Source of the DNA: Microbispora triticiradicis
GTDB lineage: Bacteria; Actinomycetota; Actinomycetes; Streptosporangiales; Streptosporangiaceae
Reading direction: 5' to 3'
NCBI GenBank assembly: GCA_003260025.2
Contig: QFZU02000072.1
Location: 1 to 64,000, forward strand
Length of the DNA: 64,000 nt
Shown here: positions 56,977-64,000 of the stretch, in pieces
How positions within the stretch are numbered: the stretch's first letter is position 1
Layout of the letters: the number at the start of each line of letters is the position of its first letter
The notes under the pieces: model-generated
Told to the model about the DNA's origin: nothing
Databases searched by the model: none
Seen by the model: only the letters and a program-made list of their open reading frames with translations
Position numbers and translations under genes: made by a program

Positions 56977-57220
56977 CTACGGCAGCCGCCATTTCCTGGC
57001 TGACCAGGACATTTGCTCGGTCGAGGCGGGCACGGCGATGGAACCCGCGAGAACGTGCCTGGTGGCGGCGTCGCCAGTGGTGAAGTTGGAGGCGACCCGC
57101 AGCACGTACGCCTGGCCGCGACCTTCCAGGAACGCGCGCGGACCAGTGCAGCCGCCGTACACCTCATCGCCGCAGAGGAGACCGTCCGCGCTGCTTACGC
57201 GATGCTCGCGTGGTCGGAGT
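56977..57220 (-). pseudogene. IS701-family transposase remnant
   Basis: A frame without its own start reads LLCGDEVYGGCTGPRAFLEG, RGQAYVLRVASNF and ends MSWSARKWRLP with a stop near 56977. The motif GDEVYG (catalytic Asp region of IS701 transposases), the Arg-Ala/Trp-Leu-Glu helix and the G-x-x-Y-V-L strand are typical of IS701-family enzymes. Only about 80 codons remain, so the copy is dead. It lies between the GH30 and lipase-like genes. Confidence 0.7.
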
Positions 57221-57234
57221 AGCCAACAGCACGA

Positions 57235-58011
57235 TCACCCACCGTCGAGAAAGGCGGTGGTCGCCCGTGTGGCGCGCGGGTCCAAGAGCGTTGTCATGTG
57301 GCCTCGGCCACGGAGCAGGAGGAGCCGAGCGTTCGGGATGCCGCGTGCGGTCGCTTCGACGAGCGCGGGTGGGACGAGGGGATCCCGGGTGCCACCCACG
57401 ACGAGCGTGGGTGCGGTGATCTCGCCCAGCCGTGCCGTCACATCCCACTCTTGAACGGCTTCGATGAGGGCGACCTCACCGGGGGCTCGCTGTTGGCCGG
57501 CGCCGAGCGCGTACATGGCCGCGACGACCACGCGCAGGGGTCCGTGTGCGACCAGGCCGCTGCTGATCCAGGCGGCGGATTTCCCCCGGCGTTCCATCTC
57601 GACGCTCCGTAGCAGGTCATGTCGTCCGCGGTCGCCGACGCGGCTCGCGGCGACAGAGATGACCAGGCGGTGTACGACTTCGGGGTGGTCCATCGCGAGT
57701 TGGAGCGCGGTGACGCCTCCACCGGAGCTACCCATGACGTCGACCGGTTTGCCGAACCGCTCCTGCAGTGCGATGGCGTGCCATCCGGCCAATCGGGCAA
57801 TGGTCGTGCCGGAAGGCATGTCGATGGGACGGTTGATCAGGTGAACCGTGCGGCCAGATCCGAGCGCGACGGCGCGGGCCGACCGGGCCATGGTTCTCGG
57901 GACCCCTTGGGACAGGTCGGCACCCGGACCGAGACCGGCCAGGAAGACCAGGGGTGCGCCGTTCCCGGTAGCCGCCACGGACAGTCCGTCGTTCAGGCGT
58001 TCGCCCCGCAT
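57235..58011 (-). CDS. Alpha/beta-fold hydrolase
   Basis: This 258-residue cytoplasmic hydrolase has the alpha/beta fold: LSVAATGNGAPLVFLAGLGP with an oxyanion-type loop, the nucleophile elbow VDVMGSSGGGVTALQLAMDH (catalytic Ser in G-S-S-G-G), the acid region LVVGGTRDPLVPPAL and the His in LLLLRGRGHMTTLLDP. It resembles small esterase/haloperoxidase-like enzymes. Substrate unknown. The start is the ATG at 58011. It is a leftward single gene, divergent from the oxidase-like gene at 58284. Confidence 0.85.
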   Translation of the reverse strand: MRGERLNDGLSVAATGNGAPLVFLAGLGPGADLSQGVPRTMARSARAVALGSGRTVHLINRPIDMPSGTTIARLAGWHAIALQERFGKPVDVMGSSGGGVTALQLAMDHPEVVHRLVISVAASRVGDRGRHDLLRSVEMERRGKSAAWISSGLVAHGPLRVVVAAMYALGAGQQRAPGEVALIEAVQEWDVTARLGEITAPTLVVGGTRDPLVPPALVEATARGIPNARLLLLRGRGHMTTLLDPRATRATTAFLDGG

Positions 58012-58283
58012 CCGGCCTCCGCCCGTGCTCAGTCGCGTTGTCGCAGACCGAAATCCTAGCCAGCAACGCCGCCACCAGGCACGTTCCCGCCGTACCGCCT
58101 CGACCGAGGCGACGCTACCGAGCTCGACGACCTCGCAGCGCTGTGCGCACAGCTGACCGCTTTCTGCGCACCGTCGCCCCGCAGCCGGAAGAATTCGGGA
58201 ACTCGGAGGCCGGCGGATGTCGAGAACGCTCCGGCGGCTCCGTCCCTGGGACGGATCACGACAACGACCCTGGAGGGACGGCC

Positions 58284-58781
58284 ATGCGAGCGAACGAGAT
58301 CGCCGAGATTCTGGACCGGCCGATCAGCCGAGAGCTGCTGGCACGCGACGTGACGCGGCTGGCGTACGTGGCCAAGGACGGCACGCCCCGGAACGTCCCG
58401 ATCGCGTTCACCTGGAACGGCTCGCAGATCGTCATGTGCACCACGAAGAACGCCCCGAAGCTCCCGGCTCTGCGCGAGAACCCGATGGTCGCCCTGACGA
58501 TCGACACCGAGGTGCATCCGCCCAGGATCCTGCTGATCCGCGGCCGGGCCGAGCTGGACGTCGTCGACGGCATCCCGGACGAGTACCTCCAGATGAACGG
58601 CTCGTACGAGATGACGCCCGAGCAGCGCGTCGCGTGGGAGGCAGAGGTCCGCTCGCTCTACGACGGCATGGTCCGGATCGTGGTGACCCCGACCTGGGCG
58701 AAGCTGATCGACTTCGAGACGACCCTGCCGAGCGCGGTCGAGGAACTGGTCCGGCAGCGAGCAGAGCGGGAGCGCGCCTGA
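58284..58781 (+). CDS. Pyridoxamine 5'-phosphate oxidase-family (flavin/F420) protein
   Basis: ATG 58284 follows GGAGGGACGGCC. The 165-residue protein has the split-barrel fold of the PNPOx-like family: DVTRLAYVAKDGTPRNVPIA, FTWNGSQIVMCTTKNAPKLP, ALRENPMVALTIDT and later RGRAELDV. Members bind FMN or the deazaflavin F420 and reduce small molecules; actinobacterial ones of this size are usually F420- or FMN-binding with unknown substrates. Its 3' end (last 15 codons and the following bases) is nearly repeated at 59978-60037. Confidence 0.88.
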   Translation: MRANEIAEILDRPISRELLARDVTRLAYVAKDGTPRNVPIAFTWNGSQIVMCTTKNAPKLPALRENPMVALTIDTEVHPPRILLIRGRAELDVVDGIPDEYLQMNGSYEMTPEQRVAWEAEVRSLYDGMVRIVVTPTWAKLIDFETTLPSAVEELVRQRAERERA

Positions 58782-58899
58782 ACACGGTCTTCGACGACGC
58801 CACGGACGCCGTCAGCGGTGGTGGCCTGTTTCGAGAAGACTGAGCCGAATGTGCGAGTGCTCGTAGGCTGCTCTCGCACGTGACGGACAGGAGGCTGAG

Positions 58900-59586
58900 G
58901 TGGCCGGAGCGACCCCGACCGAGACGACGCTGCCCGCGGTGATGACCGAGCTGGCCGAGCTCGAGGACCCGAGAGCGCGCGAGGTGAACGAGAGACACGG
59001 CGACGATCACGGTGTGAACCTCGGCAAGCTGCGCGCGCTCGCGAAGCGGCTGAAGACGCAGCAGGAACTCGCGTGCCGGCTCTGGGAGACGGATGACACC
59101 GCGGCGCGGCTGCTGGCGATCCTGATCTGCCGTCCGAAGGCGTTCGAGCGTGACCAGCTGGACGTCATGCTGCGCGAGGCGCGTGCCCCCAAGGTGCACG
59201 ACTGGCTCGTGAACTACGTGGTGAAGAAGAACCCGCACTCCGAAGAGCTGCGTCTGGCCTGGTCCGCCGATCCGGATCCCGTGGTCGCGAGTGCCGGCTG
59301 GGCGCTGACCACCGAACGCGTGACGAAGAAGCCCGAGGGTCTCGACCTCGCAGGGCTGCTCGACGTCATCGAGGCGGAGATGAAGAACGCCCCGGATCGC
59401 CTGCAGTGGGCGATGAACCACTGTCTGGCGCAGATCGGGATCGAGCATGCCGAGCACCGCGCCCGGGCGATCGACATCGGCGAGCGACTGGAGGTGCTCA
59501 AGGACTACCCGACTCCCCCGGGCTGCACCTCTCCGTACGCGCCGATCTGGATCAACGAACTCGTACGCCGGCAGCACGAGAAATAG
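58900..59586 (+). CDS. DNA alkylation repair protein, AlkD-like
   Basis: The 228-residue all-helical protein starts at GTG 58900 (GGAGGCTGAG just upstream). It matches the HEAT-repeat AlkD fold: MTELAELEDPRAREVNERHG, GVNLGKLRALAKRLKTQQEL, AILICRPKAFERDQLDVMLR and the region VHDWLVNYVVKK with the conserved Asp and Trp near the lesion-binding cleft. AlkD proteins remove positively charged alkylated bases. Whether this copy is a glycosylase or a diverged DNA-binding relative is not clear, as the key Asp and Arg spacing is only partly visible. It is downstream of the oxidase-like gene but separated from it. Confidence 0.85.
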   Translation: MAGATPTETTLPAVMTELAELEDPRAREVNERHGDDHGVNLGKLRALAKRLKTQQELACRLWETDDTAARLLAILICRPKAFERDQLDVMLREARAPKVHDWLVNYVVKKNPHSEELRLAWSADPDPVVASAGWALTTERVTKKPEGLDLAGLLDVIEAEMKNAPDRLQWAMNHCLAQIGIEHAEHRARAIDIGERLEVLKDYPTPPGCTSPYAPIWINELVRRQHEK

Positions 59587-59713
59587 GAAGGCCCGCGCCG
59601 CCTGATACTCCAGCCGTAGATGACGATCTCGCGCGTGGGCTGGTGGCAGAGAGCCCGATAAACAGGTCTGCCGTGGCTGAAGTCACCCGTTCTGGTTGCC
59701 GCAGGAACGATCG

Positions 59714-60000
59714 TCAGGCGATCAGCCCCGGGCGGCGACCTTCGAGCAGCGCGGTGCCGAGGTCGGTGATGGTGTGGATCACCGCATGTCCGAGGCGCCG
59801 GCTTTGCACGAGGCCTGCCTCGCGCAGTGTGGTCGCCTGGCGGCTGGCGGTCGATCCGGGGAGCCGAGCCGCAGGGCGAGCTCTCCCGTGGTGCAGTCGC
59901 CGTGGGCGATGGCCTCAAGGACATGGGCGCGGGTCAGGCCGAGCAGCCGCGTCAGGGCGGGACGTCCGTCGAGAGCCTCGCGGTCGAGGAGCTGGTCCGG
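59714..60000 (-). pseudogene. C-terminal fragment of an ArsR-family regulator, frameshifted
   Basis: One frame reads REALDGRPALTRLLGLTRAH, VLEAIAHGDCTTGELALRLG, the winged-helix start of the large ArsR/DUF5937-type regulators; the recognition helix then continues in the next frame as TASRQATTLREAGLVQSRRL and ends GTALLEGRRPGLIA at 59714. One missing G near 59860 explains the shift. The N-terminal 200 or so residues of such regulators are absent and are replaced by a copied end of the oxidase-like gene. Confidence 0.7.
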
Positions 60001-60037
60001 CGGCGGGCCGAACGTGAGCGCGCCTGAACACGGTCCC
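59978..60037 (+). repeat. Diverged copy of the 3' end of the oxidase-like gene
   Basis: About 55 bases match 58737-58790 with few changes: both encode AVEEL-VR-x-RAERERA, then TGA and the same following bases AACACGGTC. The copy includes non-coding sequence beyond the stop, so it is a DNA duplication, not protein convergence. It abuts the ArsR fragment. Confidence 0.75.
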
Positions 60038-60252
60038 GACGTTCCCCATTGACAATCGATCCCGCGCGGGCGCATCTTGTCAGTGACAAGTTCAGTTCAT
60101 CGAGGTGAGAAGGAAGGGCCTGGCCACCCCTTGCCGGTCTGAGCCTCATTCGGACGGTCGCGGCGAACAACGCCCGTCTCCGAATGCGCGGTGATTTCCG
60201 ATGTCGGCCTCTCATTCGTGACACACCGTCGCCAGTCAACCGGGAAGCTCAC

Positions 60253-61323
60253 ATGACCCGAATCGCCGCTGTCCGCGGTGCCCTTCCCCCACACCGTTAC
60301 CCGCAGTCGGAGATCACCGACGCGTTCGCGCAGGTGTGCCTTCCGCGGGGAGGCAGCCGCCGGCTGCTCGACCGGCTGCACGCCTCCGCCCGGGTCGAGT
60401 ACCGCAGCCTCGTGCTGCCTCTGGAGCGGTACGTCAAGCTCGACGGCTTCGGGGCGGCCAACGACAGGTTCATCGAGGCGGCCGTCGACCTCGGGGCCGA
60501 GGTGCTGAGCGATGCGCTCGACGCCGCCGGGCTGACACCGGGCGACGTCGACATGATCATGTTCACGACGGCGACCGGGATCGCCCTGCCCTCGGTCGAA
60601 GCGAGGGTGGCGAACCGGCTCGGGATGCGTCCCGACGCCAAGCGGATGCCGATGTTCGGCCTCGCCTGCCTCGGCGGAGTCTCGGGTATCGCACGCCTGC
60701 ACGACTACCTGCGCGGATGGCCGGACCACGTCGCCGTGCTCCTCTCAGTGGAACTGTGCTCCCTCACCGTGCAGCGGGAGGACCCCTCCCCGGCCAACCT
60801 CGTCGCCAGCGGCCTCTTCGGGGACGGCGCCGCCGCGGTCGTGGCCTGCGGGCCCGGCAGAACGGACACGGACGCGCGGCGCGCACCCGGTCCGACCGTC
60901 GTCGCCAGCCGCAGCCGCCTCTACCCGGACTCCGAGCAGGTGATGGCCTGGAACGTCTCCGACAGCGGCTTCCGCATCGTGCTCGACCCCGGCATTCCCG
61001 GCATCGTGCGTGCCCACCTCAGGGAGGACGTGCACCGCTTCCTGAGCGACCACGGCCTGTCGGCGCGGGACGTGACCGCCTGGGTGTGCCACGCGGGTGG
61101 CCCGAAGATCCTCCAGGCGGTCGCGGAGACTCTCGGCCTTCCCGACGGCGCCCTCGACCTCACCTGGCGGTCCCTGGCGGAGGCGGGAAACCTCTCGTCC
61201 TCATCCGTGCTCCACGTCCTGAGAGACACCCTGGCCCTGCGGCCCCCGGAGCCGGGCACGCCGGGGTTGCTCATCGCGCTGGGTCCCGGCTTCTCGTCCG
61301 AACTCGTCCTCGTGCGCTGGTAG
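60253..61323 (+). CDS. Type III polyketide synthase
   Basis: ATG 60253 gives 356 residues; the open frame upstream is non-coding. It has the thiolase-like fold of chalcone-synthase-type enzymes with the full catalytic triad: Cys139 ([12 protein letters not shown]), His280 ([12 protein letters not shown]) and Asn313 ([11 protein letters not shown]). The motif [20 protein letters not shown] and the loop around residues 100-110 match bacterial type III PKSs of the alkylresorcinol/naphthol-synthase type. It condenses malonyl-CoA units on a starter acyl-CoA. The next two genes encode a membrane hydroxylase-like protein and a FabF-type synthase on the same strand, so the three may make one lipid-like product. 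Confidence 0.92.
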   Translation: MTRIAAVRGALPPHRYPQSEITDAFAQVCLPRGGSRRLLDRLHASARVEYRSLVLPLERYVKLDGFGAANDRFIEAAVDLGAEVLSDALDAAGLTPGDVDMIMFTTATGIALPSVEARVANRLGMRPDAKRMPMFGLACLGGVSGIARLHDYLRGWPDHVAVLLSVELCSLTVQREDPSPANLVASGLFGDGAAAVVACGPGRTDTDARRAPGPTVVASRSRLYPDSEQVMAWNVSDSGFRIVLDPGIPGIVRAHLREDVHRFLSDHGLSARDVTAWVCHAGGPKILQAVAETLGLPDGALDLTWRSLAEAGNLSSSSVLHVLRDTLALRPPEPGTPGLLIALGPGFSSELVLVRW

Positions 61324-61371
61324 CGCGTGGCCGCCTCCACGTCGGCGTTCTCATCGCACCGGTAGGTATGA

Positions 61372-62208
61372 GTGGTCACCACGGTCATGTACGCGATCCC
61401 GGCCTTCCTCCTGCTCGTAGTGGCCGAGGCGGTGTCGTACCGGTTCCTGCCCGGCGACGACGAGCGCGGCTACGACATCCGCGACACGGCGACGAGCATG
61501 TTCATGGGACTGGTCAACCAGCTGATCGACTTTCCCTGGCACATCCTGGCCGTCCTCGCCTACGCGGGCCTGTACGAGGTGGCGCCCCGGCACCTCTCCG
61601 CCGCTTCGGGGTGGACGTGGGTGCTGCTGTTCTTCGCCGAGGACCTGACCTACTACTGGTTCCACCGGTCGCACCACCGAATCCGCCTCCTGTGGGCCAG
61701 CCACGTGGTCCACCACTCCAGCCGGTACTTCAACCTGTCGACCGCGCTGCGGCAGAGCTGGACGACCCCGATGACCTCCCTGCCTTTCTGGCTCCCCCTG
61801 GCGCTGCTGGGCGTCCCGCCCTGGATGATCTTCCTGCAGAAGTCGGTGAGCCTGCTCTACCAGTTCTTCCTGCACACCGAGCGAGTGGACAGGCTGTGGG
61901 CGCCCGTCGAAGCGGTCTTCAACACGCCCTCCCACCACCGCGTGCACCACGGCTCGAACGACGTCTATCTGGACCGCAACTACGGCGGGATCCTCATCGT
62001 GTGGGACCGCCTCTTCGGCACCTTCAGGTCCGAGGGCCGGCGAGTCGTCTACGGGCTCACCGAGGACGTCGAGAGCCACAACCCCATTCGGGTGGCCTTC
62101 GGCGAGTTCGCGCGTCTGTGGCGGGACGTCCGTACGGCGGACCACTGGCGCGACCGTCTCGGGCACCTCTTCGGCCCGCCCGGCTGGATTCCGGAGAAGC
62201 GAGGCTGA
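61372..62208 (+). CDS. Fatty-acid hydroxylase/sterol-desaturase-family membrane protein
   Basis: The 278-residue protein starts at GTG 61372 and has about four or five membrane helices. The three histidine boxes of the di-iron family are clear: HRSHH, HVVHHSSRYFN, and HHRVHHGSND further on. These enzymes add hydroxyl groups to or desaturate lipid chains using oxygen. Standing between a type III PKS and a ketosynthase it probably modifies an acyl intermediate or product. The gap to the PKS gene is 48 bases, so co-transcription is likely. Confidence 0.9.
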   Translation: MVTTVMYAIPAFLLLVVAEAVSYRFLPGDDERGYDIRDTATSMFMGLVNQLIDFPWHILAVLAYAGLYEVAPRHLSAASGWTWVLLFFAEDLTYYWFHRSHHRIRLLWASHVVHHSSRYFNLSTALRQSWTTPMTSLPFWLPLALLGVPPWMIFLQKSVSLLYQFFLHTERVDRLWAPVEAVFNTPSHHRVHHGSNDVYLDRNYGGILIVWDRLFGTFRSEGRRVVYGLTEDVESHNPIRVAFGEFARLWRDVRTADHWRDRLGHLFGPPGWIPEKRG

Positions 62209-62247
62209 CATGCACCTCCTTGGATCGAGTGGGAAGAAGGCGGCGAG

Positions 62248-63480
62248 TTGAGCGAGGAGCGGCCGCGTGTCGTCGTCACCGGGCTCGGCGCGGTGACGCC
62301 GCTCGGCGCGGATGTGGCGTCGACATGGTCGGCACTCCTTGAGGGGCGGTCGGGCATCCGTGCGCTCACCGAGGACTGGGCCGGCTCCGTCCCGGTGAGG
62401 ATCGCCGGTGTGGCGGCCGTCGATCCCGCCGGGCTGCTCTCCGCGTCCGAAGCCAGAAGACTGGACCGCGGCGAGCAGCTCGCCCTGGTCGCCGCCCGCG
62501 AGGCCTGGCGGGACGCGGGCGCCCCGGAGGTCGACCCGGCGCGGCTCGGCGTCGTCGTCGGCAGCGGCGTGGGCGGCATCACCACGATCCTGTCGGCGTA
62601 CGAGACGGTCAGGGAGAGGGGATGGCGGACGCTGTCGCCCTTCACTGTGCCCATGCTCATGCCGAACGGCGCGGCCGGGTGGATCGGGATCGAACTCGGC
62701 GCCCAGGCCGGCGTGCACGCCACGGTCAGCGCCTGTTCCTCCGGCGCGGAGTCCGTGGGTTACGCGATCGCGATGATCAGGGAGGGCCGCGCCGACGTGG
62801 TCGTCGCGGGCGGCACCGAGGCGGCCATCCATCCGATGAGCTTGAGCGCGTTCGCCGCCATGCGGGCCGTGTCGACCCGCAATCACGAACCGCAGCGGGC
62901 GTCCCGGCCGTTCGACAGGGGCCGTGACGGGTTCGTCCTCGGCGAGGGCGCGGGCATCGTCGTGCTGGAGTCGGAGAAGCACGCGCGGGCACGCGGCGCG
63001 AGGACCTACGCCGTGGCCGCCGGAGCGGGCTACTCCGCCGACGCCCACCACATCGCGCAGCCCGAGCCCACCGGTGCGGGTGTCCGGCTCGCCCTGCGGC
63101 GCGCGCTGGAGGGCGCCGGCCTGACCGGCGCCGACGTGCGGCACATCAACGCCCACGCCACCTCGACTCCGGCCGGCGACGTCGTCGAGACGGTCGCGAT
63201 CAAGGAGACGATCGGGACGCATCCGCTGGTGACCGCGACCAAGTCGATGACCGGTCATCTGCTGGGAGGCGCGGGCGCCGTCGAGTCCATCTTCACGGTG
63301 CTGGCGCTGCACGAACGCGTCGTCCCTGCGACCATCAACCTGGACGAACCGGACGACGGCGTGGAGGTGGACGTCGTCCGCGGGCAGCCGCGCCCCCTGC
63401 CCGGCGGGCAGATCGCCGGGCTCAACCACTCCTTCGGGTTCGGCGGTCACAATGTCGCCGTGGTGTTCACGACCCTCTGA
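62248..63480 (+). CDS. FabF-type beta-ketoacyl-ACP synthase
   Basis: The 410-residue protein starts at TTG 62248 (AAGAAGG upstream). It has all FabF motifs: VVVTGLGAVTPLGADVASTW, the active Cys in ATVSACSSGAESVGYAIA, His in NAHATSTPAGDVVETVAIKE, and Lys/His in TKSMTGHLLGGAGAVESIF, and ends GFGFGGHNVAVVF. It elongates acyl chains by decarboxylative condensation on ACP. As the third gene behind the PKS and hydroxylase it could supply the acyl starter. No ACP gene is seen in the window. Confidence 0.94.
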   Translation: MSEERPRVVVTGLGAVTPLGADVASTWSALLEGRSGIRALTEDWAGSVPVRIAGVAAVDPAGLLSASEARRLDRGEQLALVAAREAWRDAGAPEVDPARLGVVVGSGVGGITTILSAYETVRERGWRTLSPFTVPMLMPNGAAGWIGIELGAQAGVHATVSACSSGAESVGYAIAMIREGRADVVVAGGTEAAIHPMSLSAFAAMRAVSTRNHEPQRASRPFDRGRDGFVLGEGAGIVVLESEKHARARGARTYAVAAGAGYSADAHHIAQPEPTGAGVRLALRRALEGAGLTGADVRHINAHATSTPAGDVVETVAIKETIGTHPLVTATKSMTGHLLGGAGAVESIFTVLALHERVVPATINLDEPDDGVEVDVVRGQPRPLPGGQIAGLNHSFGFGGHNVAVVFTTL

Positions 63481-63492
63481 CCCCACGGGTCG

Positions 63493-63519
63493 CCGCCGGA
63501 GACCCCGTGTTCCCGGCGG
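63493..63519. terminator. Possible hairpin between convergent genes
   Basis: A 7-bp GC stem (63493-63499 with 63513-63519) lies between the ends of the FabF-type gene and the leftward gene at the right edge. Further GC repeats beside it may extend the structure. Confidence 0.4.
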
Positions 63520-63539
63520 TCCCCGGCGGCCGGGCCTTG

Positions 63540-64000
63540 TCAGGAACGGGCCAGCCTGAAGCGCCCGCTCCCGCTCTTCTGTATCACGATCACGGCATGG
63601 GCGCCGGTCACGCCCGGCGTGACGGTGAGGCGTTCGGCCGCGCTCGGTCCCTTGGTGAAGGCGCCTTTCGCGTCGGCTCTCGGCCTCGCCCACCTGGTGG
63701 CACTGGGCGCCATCACGAAGACGTCAAGGTCCTGACCGTCCAGCGGGGTGACGGTGAACGTCACCGGGACGCCGGCCGTGAGGTCCGCCGTGCGGATCTC
63801 GACGACGTCGGCCGACTCCATGGACAGCTCGGTGGAACTTCCCGGCGCGAGCGACCCCTCCGACTCGGCGAACTCGACGAGGTAGGAATCCCCGGCGGAG
63901 AGCGTCGACACGCGGGGCAGGTGGGTCCTCGGACCGGACGTGGCGTCGACCGCGATGAAGTCCGGCTGATCGCTGCGGGGCATCCAGCTCGAGATCACGT
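63540..64000 (-). CDS. C-terminal part of an exported-type protein (gene runs off the window)
   Basis: The leftward frame is open to the window's right edge; its stop is at 63540. The visible 150 residues are beta-rich: YLVEFAESEGSLAPGSSTEL, VVEIRTADLTAGVPVTFTVT, PLDGQDLDVFVMAP, ending GVTGAHAVIVIQKSGSGRFR. This looks like a PPC/pre-peptidase or similar beta-sandwich at the end of a secreted enzyme or an adhesin. The main domain lies outside. Start unknown. Confidence 0.65.
   Translation of the reverse strand, partial: VISSWMPRSDQPDFIAVDATSGPRTHLPRVSTLSAGDSYLVEFAESEGSLAPGSSTELSMESADVVEIRTADLTAGVPVTFTVTPLDGQDLDVFVMAPSATRWARPRADAKGAFTKGPSAAERLTVTPGVTGAHAVIVIQKSGSGRFRLARS

Noticed and set aside
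61351-63693. 780-codon minus-strand open frame over the PKS/FabF cluster
   Set aside because: Plus-strand enzymes have complete catalytic motifs; the minus reading is a shadow with no recognisable domains.

Overview
The window is about 70% GC or more, and genes overlap by GTGA/ATGA and often start with GTG. It carries maltose-uptake genes of the Streptomyces/Streptosporangium kind, IS3, IS5 and IS701 transposase relics, and integrative-element proteins typical of mycelial actinomycetes. This points to a filamentous actinobacterium, most likely from the Streptosporangiales (for example Streptosporangium, Nonomuraea or Microbispora). That assignment is inference from gene content, not a database match.

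Region 1 (about 1-18.3 kb) is an accessory island. It holds a toxin-antitoxin-like pair (1498-2054), two secreted SGNH hydrolases (2568-4433, 13392-14612), and an integrative-element gene broken by a frameshift and by an IS3-family element with a 4-bp target duplication (5415-7686). It also holds an AlbA_2/Schlafen-type protein (7812-9077), an isolated prophage head-tail connector cassette (9275-11571), a serine-recombinase tail fragment, a frameshifted IS5 transposase and several other frameshifted genes. At its right end is the most striking pair: a secreted Gpp34/Cry34-like aegerolysin (16408-16881) followed by a Tpp/Toxin_10 (Cry35/Bin-like) protein with a beta-trefoil head (17074-18183), closed by a strong hairpin terminator. 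Together they look like an actinobacterial version of the two-component Cry34/Cry35 insecticidal toxin.

Region 2 (about 18.4-29.1 kb) looks like chromosomal core. It contains a PfkB sugar kinase, a structured leader with a MerR-like gene, a cold-shock protein, and the maltose locus. The maltose locus runs malE-malF-malG-alpha-glucosidase-LacI regulator leftwards; a UgpC/MsiK-like ATPase gene is divergent from it. A putative ACT-domain protein follows.

Region 3 (29.2-41 kb) begins with a 1934-residue secreted amylopullulanase that has two GH13 catalytic domains and three CBM41-like repeats. It degrades starch outside the cell and so feeds the maltose importer. Next come an orphan histidine kinase and a three-gene nonulosonic (sialic) acid operon: a CMP-synthetase/HAD/NeuB triple fusion, a GT2 glycosyltransferase and a polysialyltransferase-like enzyme.

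Region 4 (41-64 kb) holds a secreted TAP-type hydrolase, a NarL-type two-component system with a small exported partner, and an XRE-cupin regulator divergent from a BenE transporter across a perfect 18-bp palindrome. It also holds a large LuxR-ATPase regulator, VOC proteins, a TAT-exported phosphoesterase, a membrane protein of unknown function, a GH30 glycosidase and an IS701 relic. Near the right end are a lipase-like hydrolase, a flavin-type oxidase, an AlkD-like protein and an ArsR relic. A small cluster of type III PKS, fatty-acid-hydroxylase-like protein and FabF-type ketosynthase follows. The last gene runs off the right edge.

All calls come from reading the sequence and from remembered family motifs; no searches were run.
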